In this document: positions 1 to 11,006 of the stretch, one piece after another | Numbering within the stretch: the stretch's first letter is position 1 | Layout of the letters: every line of letters begins with the position of its first letter | Source of the DNA: Bryopsis sp. KO-2023 | Lineage: Eukaryota > Chlorophyta > Ulvophyceae > Bryopsidales > Bryopsidaceae | Assembly: GCA_030272585.1 (NCBI GenBank) | Contig: BSYQ01000006.1 | Location: forward strand, 3,001,001 to 3,065,000 | DNA length: 64,000 nucleotides | Direction of reading: 5' to 3' | The notes under the pieces: generated by a model | The model's input: only the letters and a program-made list of their open reading frames with translations | Told to the model about the DNA's origin: nothing | Databases searched by the model: none | Position numbers and translations under genes: made by a program

Positions 1-1025
1 GTTTGCAGAGTCCATGTTCGTTACTTGAGCCCCTGGAAATCGAACTGTTGGCAGAAGAAGAAAAAAAAAGTGGAACCCAACAGAAAAACCACACGATCAG
101 TGTTGCGTGTGGATGACTAACCTTCGTTTGGTGTTGTCTTGTTGGGCCAGTGGGGGGAGGTCTGGGGGCAAGCCTGTGACAGGGTTGATTTCGTCTGTTC
201 TGCAGGTGGACACTCATAGACACAGGTCAAGGCTGTTTCAGAATTAAAGGAAAAACAAACAAACGAATTTAGTTTTTCTAATGGTTGTTTGGATTTGTGT
301 TGGGTAGTTGCCGGCAGTTTGTACAGTTCGGACTCTGGTATTTGAAGGGACTTTGTTTGGAACAGGGAAGCGTGTTGAACCCACAAAGTTGGTGTCGTGA
401 TTGTACGACCAGGGCAAGGATAAAACTATACACAGTGTTTGTTATTCGCCTTTTTGAAGGTCACTGTTGTAAGAGTTTTAAAGAAACAACAGGTCGTATT
501 TTTTTTACTGTGAAAAATGTGAATTCAAAACTTTCTTTATTATTCTTTATTGGAATTCGTGGGGGCTTCTCTGTAACGATACATTTTACGCTGTGCTATC
601 CCTGTTGCATTCCGCTGTCTGCAACAACCTTTAATAAAATGCATAGGAAAGCCACATCAATGAAACGAAAGAAATATCAAACCACATTGTTGAGGAGAAT
701 TAAACACATACACGATCGATGAAACATCGGAAAAAAAAACATCGACCTGATGAAAGGTAATGATAGGTAATGCACATGATATGTCTTCCGAAAACCGATT
801 TCCTCTAAAATGTCCCAACAGTAAAAAGTTCCAACTGCTCACAGAGCATGGGAAAAAAAGGGCTTCATTTTGAAATCCCCCCACTAAAAATGCAAAAAGA
901 ACTTCTGCATATTCAAACCCTCCAAAGTGGGGGTAAAAACCGGTGGCTTAAAAAAGATCTGAAACTCTGGAACAAAACTCTAATAAAACTGGAGTTCATT
1001 GATTGACCCCTTGATTTGGATGCAT

Positions 1026-1063
<38 letters not shown>

Positions 1064-3205
1064 ACCCCATGACTTTTTCTCAACTCATTTTTCAACCGTC
1101 AGCACTTCTCCAAAATCAAACACACAGGTCCCCAGAATGTTCTTTCCCAAAAACACCACCCTGCTTTCGCTCTCTCAAAATTTCTCTCATCTCTTTTTAT
1201 TTATTTTTTTCCCCTTTTTACCAACACCCCCCTTTTTGAGCAGGTTTTTTTTGTTGTCGCGCAATCACTCATCCACATTCAAATGATGGTCTAGGGTTCG
1301 AATCCTTCCCTCCCCTCTTGTGCTCCCGTTTTGTTTTTTGGTTTTTTCTCACCTATTTCATATTCCACGAAAAGCAAATCACAAAGGACTTTTCTCCAGC
1401 ATTTGAGAAAAATAAACCAGGCTTCCACATTTCTGCTGGCAACAGTCGGTTTTAAAAAAAACACATAAAAAAACACAGCCAACCCCCCCCCCCCCCCTCC
1501 TCCAAAATAAAAAAGGTTTGTCCTCTGTGAACGACTTTCTGATCGAATTGTCAACGGTCCATTCTATTGTTTTTGTCCCGCTTTCTGAAAATTGTGAGTC
1601 AATTTTTGCACTCTCTGAACATCTCGCTTCCCCGCCCGCTTGTTATTGTGTGGCGGATTTTTTCTTTTTTTTTTCTTGCTTTTCTTATGATTGCAAAACA
1701 TCGACATATCCTATCGCAGAAGAAACAAAAAAACAGAAACACTCTCTTGTCAAAAATGCTCCAGTCGGCTCCTGGAAGCCAGCTGGTAAAATTTAGGACT
1801 AACATCTCTCTCCTTGTTTCTTTGGGCCCCCCCCCTAGTTTTGCATTATCTATAGGTATATATATATATATATATACATATATATATCTAAAAACACGCC
1901 GTCCACACTTATTCCAGTTTTTCAAAAGATGAATTCCATTAGTGTCATTGAAAGTCCCTGTTCCCCAAATTACATGCATGATCGATTTCACCCCCCTTGT
2001 CAAAGTTTCTCTCTCTCTCGAGAATTTCCGTTTTTCCTTTTTTTGTCAAAACGAGCCGCCCAGTCGTCAAAAAAACACATGAAAATTTCTCCAAATTAAA
2101 CACAGGCTCCACAGCCCTCTGTCTCTCTCTAAAATCGAAAAGAAAAAGGAAAAAAAAAATCCTGCAAAAAACATCATCCGCAAAAACATGTACATCTCAA
2201 GCAAGTCGCCACATGATAAACCACCAAGCTTTCCATTTCCATTTTTTTTCCATCCTTTTCTTCGTGTTTTTTTTTTTTGTTTTTTTTTCGATTTTATTTT
2301 TCTTGATTATGCCAAATTTCTTTAGTTTCTAGAAACCTCTCCCTCACTTGTTTTTTTCACCCCCCTCTCCACTATTCTCTCAATTTTTTTTCCACTCCAC
2401 TCTTCTCCTCTCTCACTCTTTTTTCTCTACCTCTCAAACATCGCTTCCCCACCGAAAACAGTGGTGGAACAAAAGACTGAAAGAAAACCCAAATCCAACA
2501 ATCGTGTCCAAAGAAAAATCAATAGAAGTCCGCCTCAATTTCCCAAAAATTTCCCCTTATTTCCATTACTTACAGAAACCCAAGTCCCACTCTTTTCAAT
2601 CACTCTTTTTCTCGCAGCCATTGAAAAATAAAACGCACCACCACTGCACTGCTGTTTTCTCACAGTCGTCGAAAAATAAAACACACCACCACAGCATCTT
2701 AAAAAGGTAAAAAAAACAAGACATGAACACGCTTCCATTTCCCGCTGCTCCCCTCCCCCTTTCCAAAAAAAGTAAAAAAAAAAAAAAAAAAAAGAAAACA
2801 GGAATTTAACCATAATCTTTTTTTATTATGGTTATGCTCAGACAGAAATGATGAAACACCCAAAAAGAGAAAGGGGGGCAAATTAAACGAAAAGAGCGAA
2901 GAAAAAAAAAGATAAGATGAAAAAATGGAAGAAGCAGCAAAAAAAAAGCAGAAAAGCGAAGCAAAGGCTCCGACAAATTGGGAAAAATATAATGATGAAA
3001 CGCCGAAAAACGTCAACTATGTACCCCAGAATGTTTTTTTCTTTTTTCTATAAGTTTTTTCTTTTTTTTTTTTCCCTTATTTTTTCTTTGGGTGGGAGTG
3101 GGGGTAAACCGTCGTTATGTGTGTGAGGGTGCTCTGCTCATATATAGCTTTTTTCACACACACACACACACAAAAGAAAAATCCACAGGCATGAAAAGAA
3201 CAGAG
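1..3205. other. Intergenic, low complexity; no supportable gene
   Basis: This stretch is dominated by poly-T/poly-A and poly-C runs, short (TA)n near 1857-1890 and T/C-rich blocks. No long reading frame resembles a protein. One short minus-strand interval, 199 down to 122, is framed by an acceptor (ctgcag) and a donor (gttagt) and could be an internal exon, but nothing connects to it, so I do not call it. A lone B-box-like GGTTCGAATCC at 1295-1305 has no convincing A box. Confidence 0.6.
1028..1060. repeat. (GT)n microsatellite
   Basis: An uninterrupted run of GT dinucleotides, about 16 units. The apparent Cys/Val and His/Thr reading frames over it are shadows of the repeat. Confidence 0.95.
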
Positions 3206-6200
3206 CTAGGAGCAAAACCCATTGGTACCCCCCAGCTCATTGGCCAACGCCGACAAAAGACGATCTGGAATTATGCTCATGACTCTGATTTCGCTGTCCA
3301 GAAGCGGCTGGTCAGCGCTTCTCTTGTTGAACCAATCCTGCAAGGCTCGCAGCTCCATTTGCCTCCTTTTGCCGGTGTCGTTAACGTCTGCTGGTGCCTG
3401 TGGAATGCAACACACCACGCCACATACAATCAATCAATCAGGGGAAAAAAAAAACACTGTACGAAGCAACATATTCCTTTTCGATCCGCAATCAATCTGA
3501 GGGAAAACAACAGTGCATTCCCCAGACGCACGCTTGAGGGATGTTGAGGGGGGGATAAAAAAATAAATTACTGGGGAAAAATATATGCTTTCTTTTGGGG
3601 TGGGGGGAAAAAAAACAAAAAATAAAATACTGAGGAAAAAAACAATGGGGGGGGGGGAGGGGGGGTAAGAGGGGAGGAAACCAATGTTTGGTAGATTCCA
3701 AGAATCGTAGAGCACTTCAACATCATGGATAACGCTTGATGCAAAAACCTTTCTAAGAGCCCTAAACCAAAACTCAACGAATTCAAGAATTGCAGCCTAA
3801 TCTTTTTATCACAGGCGTGGGACTTGCAGCAAACCTATTCGAATCCCGTGGAAAAAATCACAAAATTATCAATAGAATTTACTTTTGCACGAATTCGCAG
3901 CTATACAAACGCTACAAACAGTGCACATCAGCCGACATGCATACCCTCCAGCCCCACCTTCGGCATGATGATCGAATTCGTGCGCCATGCGCTCGTCCCC
4001 ATGGTTCCGATTTCCTCGTCGCTGCTGCCCTCCTTGGCCTCCATCATTTCCGCTTTCTTGCTGCCCTCCACTATGGAATCCACCATCTCGTGATCCACCG
4101 CACAAGCAGCCAACGAAACCAACGCCGCTTCACGACATGCCTCATCCTCCTCCGTCAGCATGTCGATCAGCCTGGGCATGCTCCCGCTCGCTGTGATCAC
4201 TTTATTCTGCCCCGGCAGCGCCGAGAGCTTCCCTATCAGACTGGCCACCCTCCGTTTCACTTTGATTTGTTCGATTTTTGGAGCCATTTCGATCAATTTG
4301 GTCAGGATGCCAGAAGAGGCTGCTTTTTCGATGGCGTCCGGGTGGTCTTCGCTGATGTAGTACAGGCAGGCAGCGGCATGGCTGCTGGCGATCGACACTC
4401 CAGTTCCATCGTCTTGGATGATGAGGGAAATCAGTTTGTCCACGATGCCATGCTTGATTGCAACGGGGCGAGCCTCTGGAATCACTTTATGTACCCAACT
4501 CAAAGTCAACGCTGCCTGGTCCCTGCAAGAAAGAAAAGGCTTTTTTCTCAATTCATCGACAAGTCAAAATCAACCTTTTATCGAAATAAATCAAAAGAAA
4601 TATAGGAACATGAAATTAAGAAGGGCTCGTTCCTCATTACAGCTGGATGATTGGAGCTCCCCCCGTTAGGGGCACTGGTTTGTTTTTCCTGGATGCTCTA
4701 GCATTGGTGTCGTGCAGAATTGCCCTTTATTTATCAAGGAAATCGCCAACAAAAAAAATAAAAAATTTATGCTGTGTAAAAAAACCCAGCCTGCCCTGAG
4801 CAGCAAATATCGATGAATCAAGGCTGAAGTCGGCTGGTCCCATGACAGACATACGCAATCCCACGTACCGACAGCGTGAATTCGAATCCTCCAGAACCCC
4901 AATGACCCCAATCATGGCTTTCTCGGTAAAAATCGAAAAGCACGCCTCCGATCGCTCCGCAATCACAGTCAGACACAAGACAGCAAGCCTTCGGGTGTCC
5001 GGACTGGTGTCTGAGAAGAGCTCCACCAGTCTGTCTGGCACCTCCAATTCCATGCACTCTTCTCGAATGGGCTCGTGAACGCACAGATTCACCAATGCCC
5101 GGACGGCTTCTTCTCTGCCAGCATCACTCGCCTCCCACAGCATGTCCACGATGGGTTTGGCCCCACAGGCTTCAGCAATGAGCTCGCATGACGTACTGGC
5201 TCGGGCAAGGTTTCCCAGAGCAAGGAGAGCCATGTGCTTGTTCCCCACCACCAAAATATCAGCCAGCTTGGGGACGGCTCCAGCTTCACAAATGAGCACC
5301 TGGCCATCAGATTCGATGGCAAGATTGGCCAAACAGCAAGCAGCCATGTTGACCGTCACCACATCGTCTGAGTCCAAAAGATTGACGAGCATTGGCACGG
5401 CATTCAGCCGTTTCATCATCCTTCTGACTTTCGGGACGACGCTGAGGTTCGCTAGGGCTCCGATCGCATGTCTGACAGTGGCATCATCCCTATCGCTCAG
5501 GAAACCGAGAAGGGCAGCCGTGGCTGTCGTTCCGGCCATCAATGCACGGATGCCCTGAATTTGACTGAGATTGGACAACACGTTCAATGCTGGCGTGATA
5601 CAGTCCCTAGGACCGTGCTGCAGAGTTGCCAGCATCGCTTGCACACATCCTTCCCCAGCCATCAGAGCCCGGACCTCCGTGTGGGAGTGACTGACCACCA
5701 GCAGCACATCGATCCCCAGGCGCTTCATCGCCCGACTGCCTGCCATGGACCAATCCACAACATGCTCCAACCCATCCCCCAAAATGAACCCTTCCATGGC
5801 GCACGCAGATTGCTCCAGCAAACGCAGGACGATCGCCCCTGCAGATTGCTTGATGGCGGCCACATCGCCCCCCATCAATTTCACCAGCAGAGGAACCACC
5901 CCCGCTCCTACCGCCTCTTCGCTGTACCCCGTGGTTTCAGCAAAAGCATTAATGATTTCTAAAATGTGGGCCTTCGTGGTGGCATTCACTTCGCCCCTCA
6001 AAGGCCTGATGATGTCTGGCAACGCTTTCTCCTGGACTATGATGGTCAGCGTCCCCACAGGTTTGGCGCTCGCCCAAAACGCTAAGGATTTTATTGCTTC
6101 TTCTGAATGATGCTTTGGACCTGTTTTGACAGTCGTCAGCAGCCACTGCACGTCGCTGGAATTCTCTGCCAGTGCGTCCCTGAACTGCCTTTCGGAGCCT

Positions 6201-6256
6201 TTCGCAAAGACTCGAGCAAGTGCCCTTCGAATATCACGTGGCTCCTGCTGCAGCAT
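3206..6256 (-). CDS. Armadillo (ARM) repeat protein
   Basis: Exon 1 is 6256-4869 and starts MLQQEPRD; exon 2 begins at 4522. The donor (gtacgt) and acceptor (ttgcag) join in phase 2 and give CRDQAALTL across the junction. Exon 1 alone holds about ten helical repeats with ARM features, for example AVGAGVVPLLVKLMGG, ATVRHAIGALANLSV and DVVTVNMAACCLANLA. ARM proteins are alpha-solenoids that bind other proteins; nothing here tells the partner. Two ends are possible. Exon 2 may run to a stop at 3928, giving about 660 aa. Or a weaker donor after 3958 (AAG/gtgggg) joins in phase 0 to an open exon 3397-3206 that ends ELGGTNGFCS. I favour the second because that exon is open and framed by a good acceptor. 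No signal peptide or kinase or U-box domain is seen, so it is not a typical plant U-box ARM protein. Confidence 0.8.
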
Positions 6257-6782
6257 CGTTTTTTCCTCGCCCGCAATTTCTGCAACGCTGTCTTTCTTCC
6301 TTTTTTTTTTTTTCCTTTTACCCCAAAACCTTTCCTCTATTTTCTTCCTTTGTTTTCAATCAAACTAAAATGTGTGAATCCCTGCCCCTGCAGAAGAAAA
6401 AAAAAAACCCAAAAAACACAGATGTGGTGAGAATGCACCCAAAAAAAACAAAACAGATGGCCAGGTAGTGTGAAGGGCCGACCTCAGCAAGAAATATTTT
6501 TATAAAGCGTTATAAAGCAAGAAAATAGCACACTCCAGTTTCAGGGTCAGATCATGTGCTGGCAACGATACAATCCAAAACACATTCAATGCAACGTATT
6601 AACTGCAGCTGATCCTTTAGAAACATAAAAAAAAAAGCTAGCCCAGTTCTTCAGCCCTTTATGGACGAAATGATCATTCAACAGAAAAAATATATTATAT
6701 ACTAAACTAATAAAAACTAATAACCTTGGCAACCTCTGGACTATAGTTGATAGCCATGGGGAAGGTCGATTCAGAATGATAT

Positions 6783-6819
6783 ACCCGGTGATTTATAATG
6801 TTTTTATAAATCACCGGGT
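6783..6819. repeat. Perfect 15-bp hairpin
   Basis: acccggtgatttata (6783-6797) is followed after 7 nt by its exact reverse complement tataaatcaccgggt (6805-6819). It lies about 530 bp upstream of the ARM gene start. No run of T follows on either strand that would suggest a pol III terminator, and no flanking duplication was seen. Confidence 0.85.
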
Positions 6820-8448
6820 GTTCATGGAGATTTTAGAGTAGGCCCGATCTGCAGTGGTAATTTGTTTCCTGATTAGTCATGTCTAGAGGAGTAGACAAAT
6901 AAAAAAGGAAATTATTGGCACTTGAGGTTCTCTTTCCGTTGTTTGACCCAGAACTGCTGTTTGGTCGAAGATCGACAGATTAATTCTTAATTTTCTTTAT
7001 CGTTTTCCCAGGGTGCGTGAAACCTAAATCGACAATTGACGATTCGTAACACCCCAGATCGGACGAAATGAACGGCTGGCAGGACCGGAGGCCGAGCCAC
7101 TCCGCAGCTCAACAGCGAATCCCCATGATAACCAAAATGGATCGAGCATGCTCGCACGATCGCTTTTCAACCGAGGAACAGCGTAAAACACACCGAAAGA
7201 ACAGCGTCGTAGTCGGCGCCGTCCACAACCAAACACACGAAACGGAACGCTCTCCAGTTCCGAGGGTCAACCGTGATTCGCACAGTCGACGCTCAGGCCC
7301 AGACATAACTGGTTTGCGCTCTAAAACAGGAAGCGGGCGCGAAATCGACATACCCTGAGTGGAAGTGTTTATCAGCCTTGCACGTGTTTCGCTGACGGGT
7401 TTGCCGTTGCAGCAGGTTGGGGTGAAAGACTTTTTTCGCGAATCGCTCCTCTCTGTGCCCTCGGTTCCTGTCTTGATGGAAATGGCTGTAGAGGATGACT
7501 CAGCCTTGCTTCCTTTGAGGAATCACCAAACAAACAGATCAAGTGAACGTCACACCGAGGATGTAATCGCAGCGAGTGTGCTGACGTTGGGTGGAAGTGT
7601 GGTCGCTGGGATATTTTGAGTGATCGGCGGCGCGATTGCGGGTGAGAAGAACGCACAAAGGGGCGAGAAGCCGGGTTGGTACGCGCCATGACGCGCGCGC
7701 GATCGTGGAAACTCCCAAGTTGCGTGCGCCGCGCTGAAAGTTATCGGGCGTTAAGGGATGGTGGTTCTGAAGAATGTGTTGTGCTATAGCAAAGTGGAGG
7801 ATCAAGATTACGCCGTAGAATTCTCCAGGACACAGTGAAAATGTGTCAAAAATCGAGATCTTTTTAGTGAAACGAGGTAGTAAGAGAATCTGTGTGGAGT
7901 TTGTGAAAGAATGGAAAGAGAATTATGTTACGCCCTTGCGCAGTACCGCTAGGGCATTTTTTTTTTGGAACTAGAGCCGTCACTTAGAAACGACTTCAAG
8001 GCAGGAACCAAGGGGAAAAAGCGACGATTCACGGAACGAGTCCTTCATCCTAAGCTGCTCGTAACGCTCAACGGCCAAGAGCGACCGCACCTTCCCGCTG
8101 AAAGCCACAGGGAAGCGACCTAAGAATCAACACAAGCACGATCTTGTTCAAATGCTCTGCAAGGTTCTGGACTCGTTTCCCCTGCCCAGTTCTGCAGAAG
8201 AGAAATGTGATGGTCTCTGTGTGTTTGGTGATGGATCATGGTTGCATGGATTCTGGCAAAGATACCAAAACAGGGATTGGGGTTTGTGATTTGCACTGAT
8301 GAGGCCACTGAAACACTCACTGGAGAGTCCTCACAAGTTTTCACCGACACTTGTGGAAGAGTTTTCAAGGATTCCTATATTTTTTATGCTTCACAACCAA
8401 CATCTACCCATGTTGAATACCCCTATTGAAGATAACACATAGCCACAT

Positions 8449-8521
8449 AGCCTATAACACGTTTCCATGAACGGGCTGCACTCAGCCCTTTGACCTTGTG
8501 TAAAAATCATTTCAATTTCAA
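8449..8521. repeat. Dispersed repeat, copy 1
   Basis: The core tccatgaacgggctgcactc is flanked by similar sequence (cctataacacgtt before it, ccctttgacctt after it). It matches a second copy at 25973-26042 over roughly 70 bp with scattered differences. Both copies lie in non-coding DNA. Too short to assign to a family. Confidence 0.7.
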
Positions 8522-8764
8522 AAACCAGAAGATAACCTGAGCTTCAGTCATCCCTCTGCACCTTTGAATCACTATGCCGTGCATATGTGTTGGTAGGAAT
8601 CCCTCCGAGGCCACCAAATCTTGTGAAACACCCGCTGTCCTCTCAAGCATATTCTACCACCAATCTCAGGAACTCTGCTCTACCCCATGTCTACCCCCAC
8701 CCCCAAAACCTGCCAAATCTTTACAAAAAAAAAGACCGAAAAGAAGAAAAAAAACGATGCGTAT

Positions 8765-10788
8765 TTATTCTTTTGGTGAGTAAACCTGGGCTTCGACCTC
8801 TTCGGCCGTGGGTTCGCAGCCATCGTCTACCCCCATCACCAGACCCCATTTCAGCATTTCGCAAAACTCACGAAGAGTCAAACAGTTGATCCCCATTTTT
8901 TTTGCCTCAGCCTGATCATCCTCAGTATTGTATCCCCTAGAAAAATAAAATTAAAAAAAATTAAAAAAGCAAGAAAAAATGATATTTTCAAAGTGAAATC
9001 GAATTAAGAAAGGTAAGAAACTGCATGCAATAATAGCAAAATGTGTTGGTATCAACCCACCAGTCTGCGAGGTAAAGGTTCCAGTTTTTCAGCGATGCCT
9101 GCGGGCGGAGCTCCTTGAGCGTTGCGAACCGATCGTCGACGTAATGCAGCCTTGCACCCTCTTTGCACATCGGTCTTGACGCTATCTCCCTGCCAAGTTC
9201 CAAACATACCTCCTTATCTCATAATTCACGCTCCATCAGCGAAGGTCGGATTGGATCGCATGAATCGGTGCGGGGATCGGTGGTCATTAGCTTTGGTATT
9301 CAGCTGTTTTTGTCTGTCTGGGTGTTGTTGTAAACCCCTGCAAATATATATACATACATATATATATATATATATATTCCTCCCAGTTTGGAAAAAAAAC
9401 ATCATCTTCTTTCTCCTTGGAAATGAGAAGCTGCTCATAAACACCTCAATGCTTCGGCCTTTTGCACCCCTGGGGTGTTGTCCAATCCAGCGAAAAGTCG
9501 GGGAGAGTCCTCCGGAATCGGAAGGTTCAATGCGGTTGTCAAAACGGGTGCAGCGCCGGAGCCAGGTTTCGCAGTGACGATGTAGAAAGGAAACTCGCAG
9601 TACATCAAGGATTCCTTGATCCCCGGAAATGGGGCGTTTGCTTGTGCCCATCCTGGATTGTCGGTTTCCCTCCAGCTCTTCCTGAAGCAGCAGCATTGCG
9701 ATCAAATTCAGCCCATGAGCAGATATTGTAATCTGAGGAGGTGTTCATTAAAAAAATACCCACAAGGGTAAGTTCCTTAGAATACAACTCTCTTTTTTTT
9801 CTGCAGAAATCCAGAAGATTTTTCAGACAGAATCGGTTCCAACATGAATTCCAGGCCGAATGTTATGCAAAAACGGGGATGGGAAAAGAAAAACACCACT
9901 GCATAGCTCTTGGAAATGGAAAGGGGGGGGGGGGGGCACCTTTCCGCCATGAATGCTTCCTGCAGACTTTCGATCGTGACACCCCACTCCTCGAGTTTGG
10001 ATTTCTTCACAGCCCCCCAGTCTGACAATTTTTTGACGATGCCACCAAAGCTCGACAAATCCTCCATCAGGATTCTGGCCTGATTCCAAAACCAAACTCC
10101 ATGAGTTTCAATCAAACACCGTGGAGGACTTTGCTGATTACACCCAGCAAATATCTATACTTAAAAATATACAGAAATAGTGCAGTTGGAAATAAATATT
10201 GAAACGACATCTCGATTCCGATCAGGCTAGTCCGCTGCTGCGTGCAGTGTGCACGAAATTTCAATTACCAAAACAACTTGATCCGATCCTTGGGTGCCCA
10301 TTGGAAAAGCCTCCAGCAATTTGGACAACACTTCTGCTCTGTTCTCCTCGGAAAAGTTGACCCCATCGGGCAAGCTTGCCTTTGCTGCTCGACACCCCAC
10401 CTCGCAGATCTTGGACCATACATAAATCGGGAATTCAAGGATGCATGCAATGCCCCACATAGGATTGATTCTACGCTCCACGGGAAAAATATGCAAACCA
10501 ATCTTCTCGATTCCACTCCTCAGATCCACAACGTTTTATCATGAACGATAAGTTGGGGGGGGATTGTACATTACGCACCTCGTTCACGGAATCGACTAGG
10601 ACCCCATCCAAATCCAGAGCAAAAACGTCCGTCGGCGCCGCCGGATTGCGACTCGCCGTCATCCCTCGTCGCTTCTCATTCACGCGACACCTCCCCAAGC
10701 GAGCACGTGTTCGAGACGAAGGTCGTCCCCGCCATGCGTCGATCGCAGGGCCGATTGCACAACCCTTGGTCACGTAGGAAAAAGCCAT
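8765..10788 (-). CDS. HAD-superfamily hydrolase, probably plastid-targeted
   Basis: Six exons, all in phase: 10788-10579, 10400-10269, 10079-9940, 9681-9445, 9189-9061 and 8936-8765, giving 339 aa. Residues 1-50 are rich in Arg, Ser and Ala with few acidic residues, as in a transit peptide; the ATG at 10788 is the first in frame. HAD motif I is DLDGVLVDS (about residues 59-67), with the nucleophile and general-acid aspartates. Motif II is FYIVTAK (Thr), and HYVDDR with the following ADW/GYN segment fits the late acidic motif and end of plant and cyanobacterial HAD-like hydrolases. Members of this group are phosphatase-like, but the substrate cannot be read from sequence. The start codon lies 218 bp from that of the divergent trigger factor gene. 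Confidence 0.85.
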
Positions 10789-11006
10789 TGTGGGTTCCAA
10801 TCCAACGACGAGGGTGGAGCGACGCTTTTCCCTCCTGTGGTGCACATCTGAGTAAATAAAATAATGAGCGTTCCACGGAGGTGATTTCGTTTGCTTTGCA
10901 CTCTTTAGTGGAGGTTGAGTGGATGACGATTGTTGTGATTTTCATCCTCCACCAGTCGCCACTGACGTTTTTTTTTTGCGCTCCGTTTCTTTTCCCTTCT
11001 TTCAAG
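10789..11006. promoter_or_regulatory. Shared divergent promoter region
   Basis: Only 218 bp separate the start codons of the minus-strand HAD gene and the plus-strand trigger factor gene, so both 5' UTRs and core promoters must lie here or overlap. No clear TATA box was identified. The function is inferred from position only. Confidence 0.55.

Larger units (their letters stand above)
6257..8764. other. Upstream/intergenic region with GC-richer island
   Basis: About 7020-8110 is clearly richer in CpG than its surroundings and lies upstream of the minus-strand ARM gene, so it may be promoter sequence. Open frames of 60-105 codons occur on both strands here (for example 7068-7358 plus), but none resembles a known protein or shows a consistent splice chain. 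The downstream part, 8120-8760, carries an interspersed repeat and otherwise nothing I can name. Confidence 0.5.

Noticed and set aside
1295..1305. tRNA gene or SINE from a lone B box
   Set aside because: No A box at the right distance and no T-arm pairing partner.
3790..4605. 271-codon plus-strand frame
   Set aside because: Antisense to ARM exon 2, which has splice support and repeat motifs.
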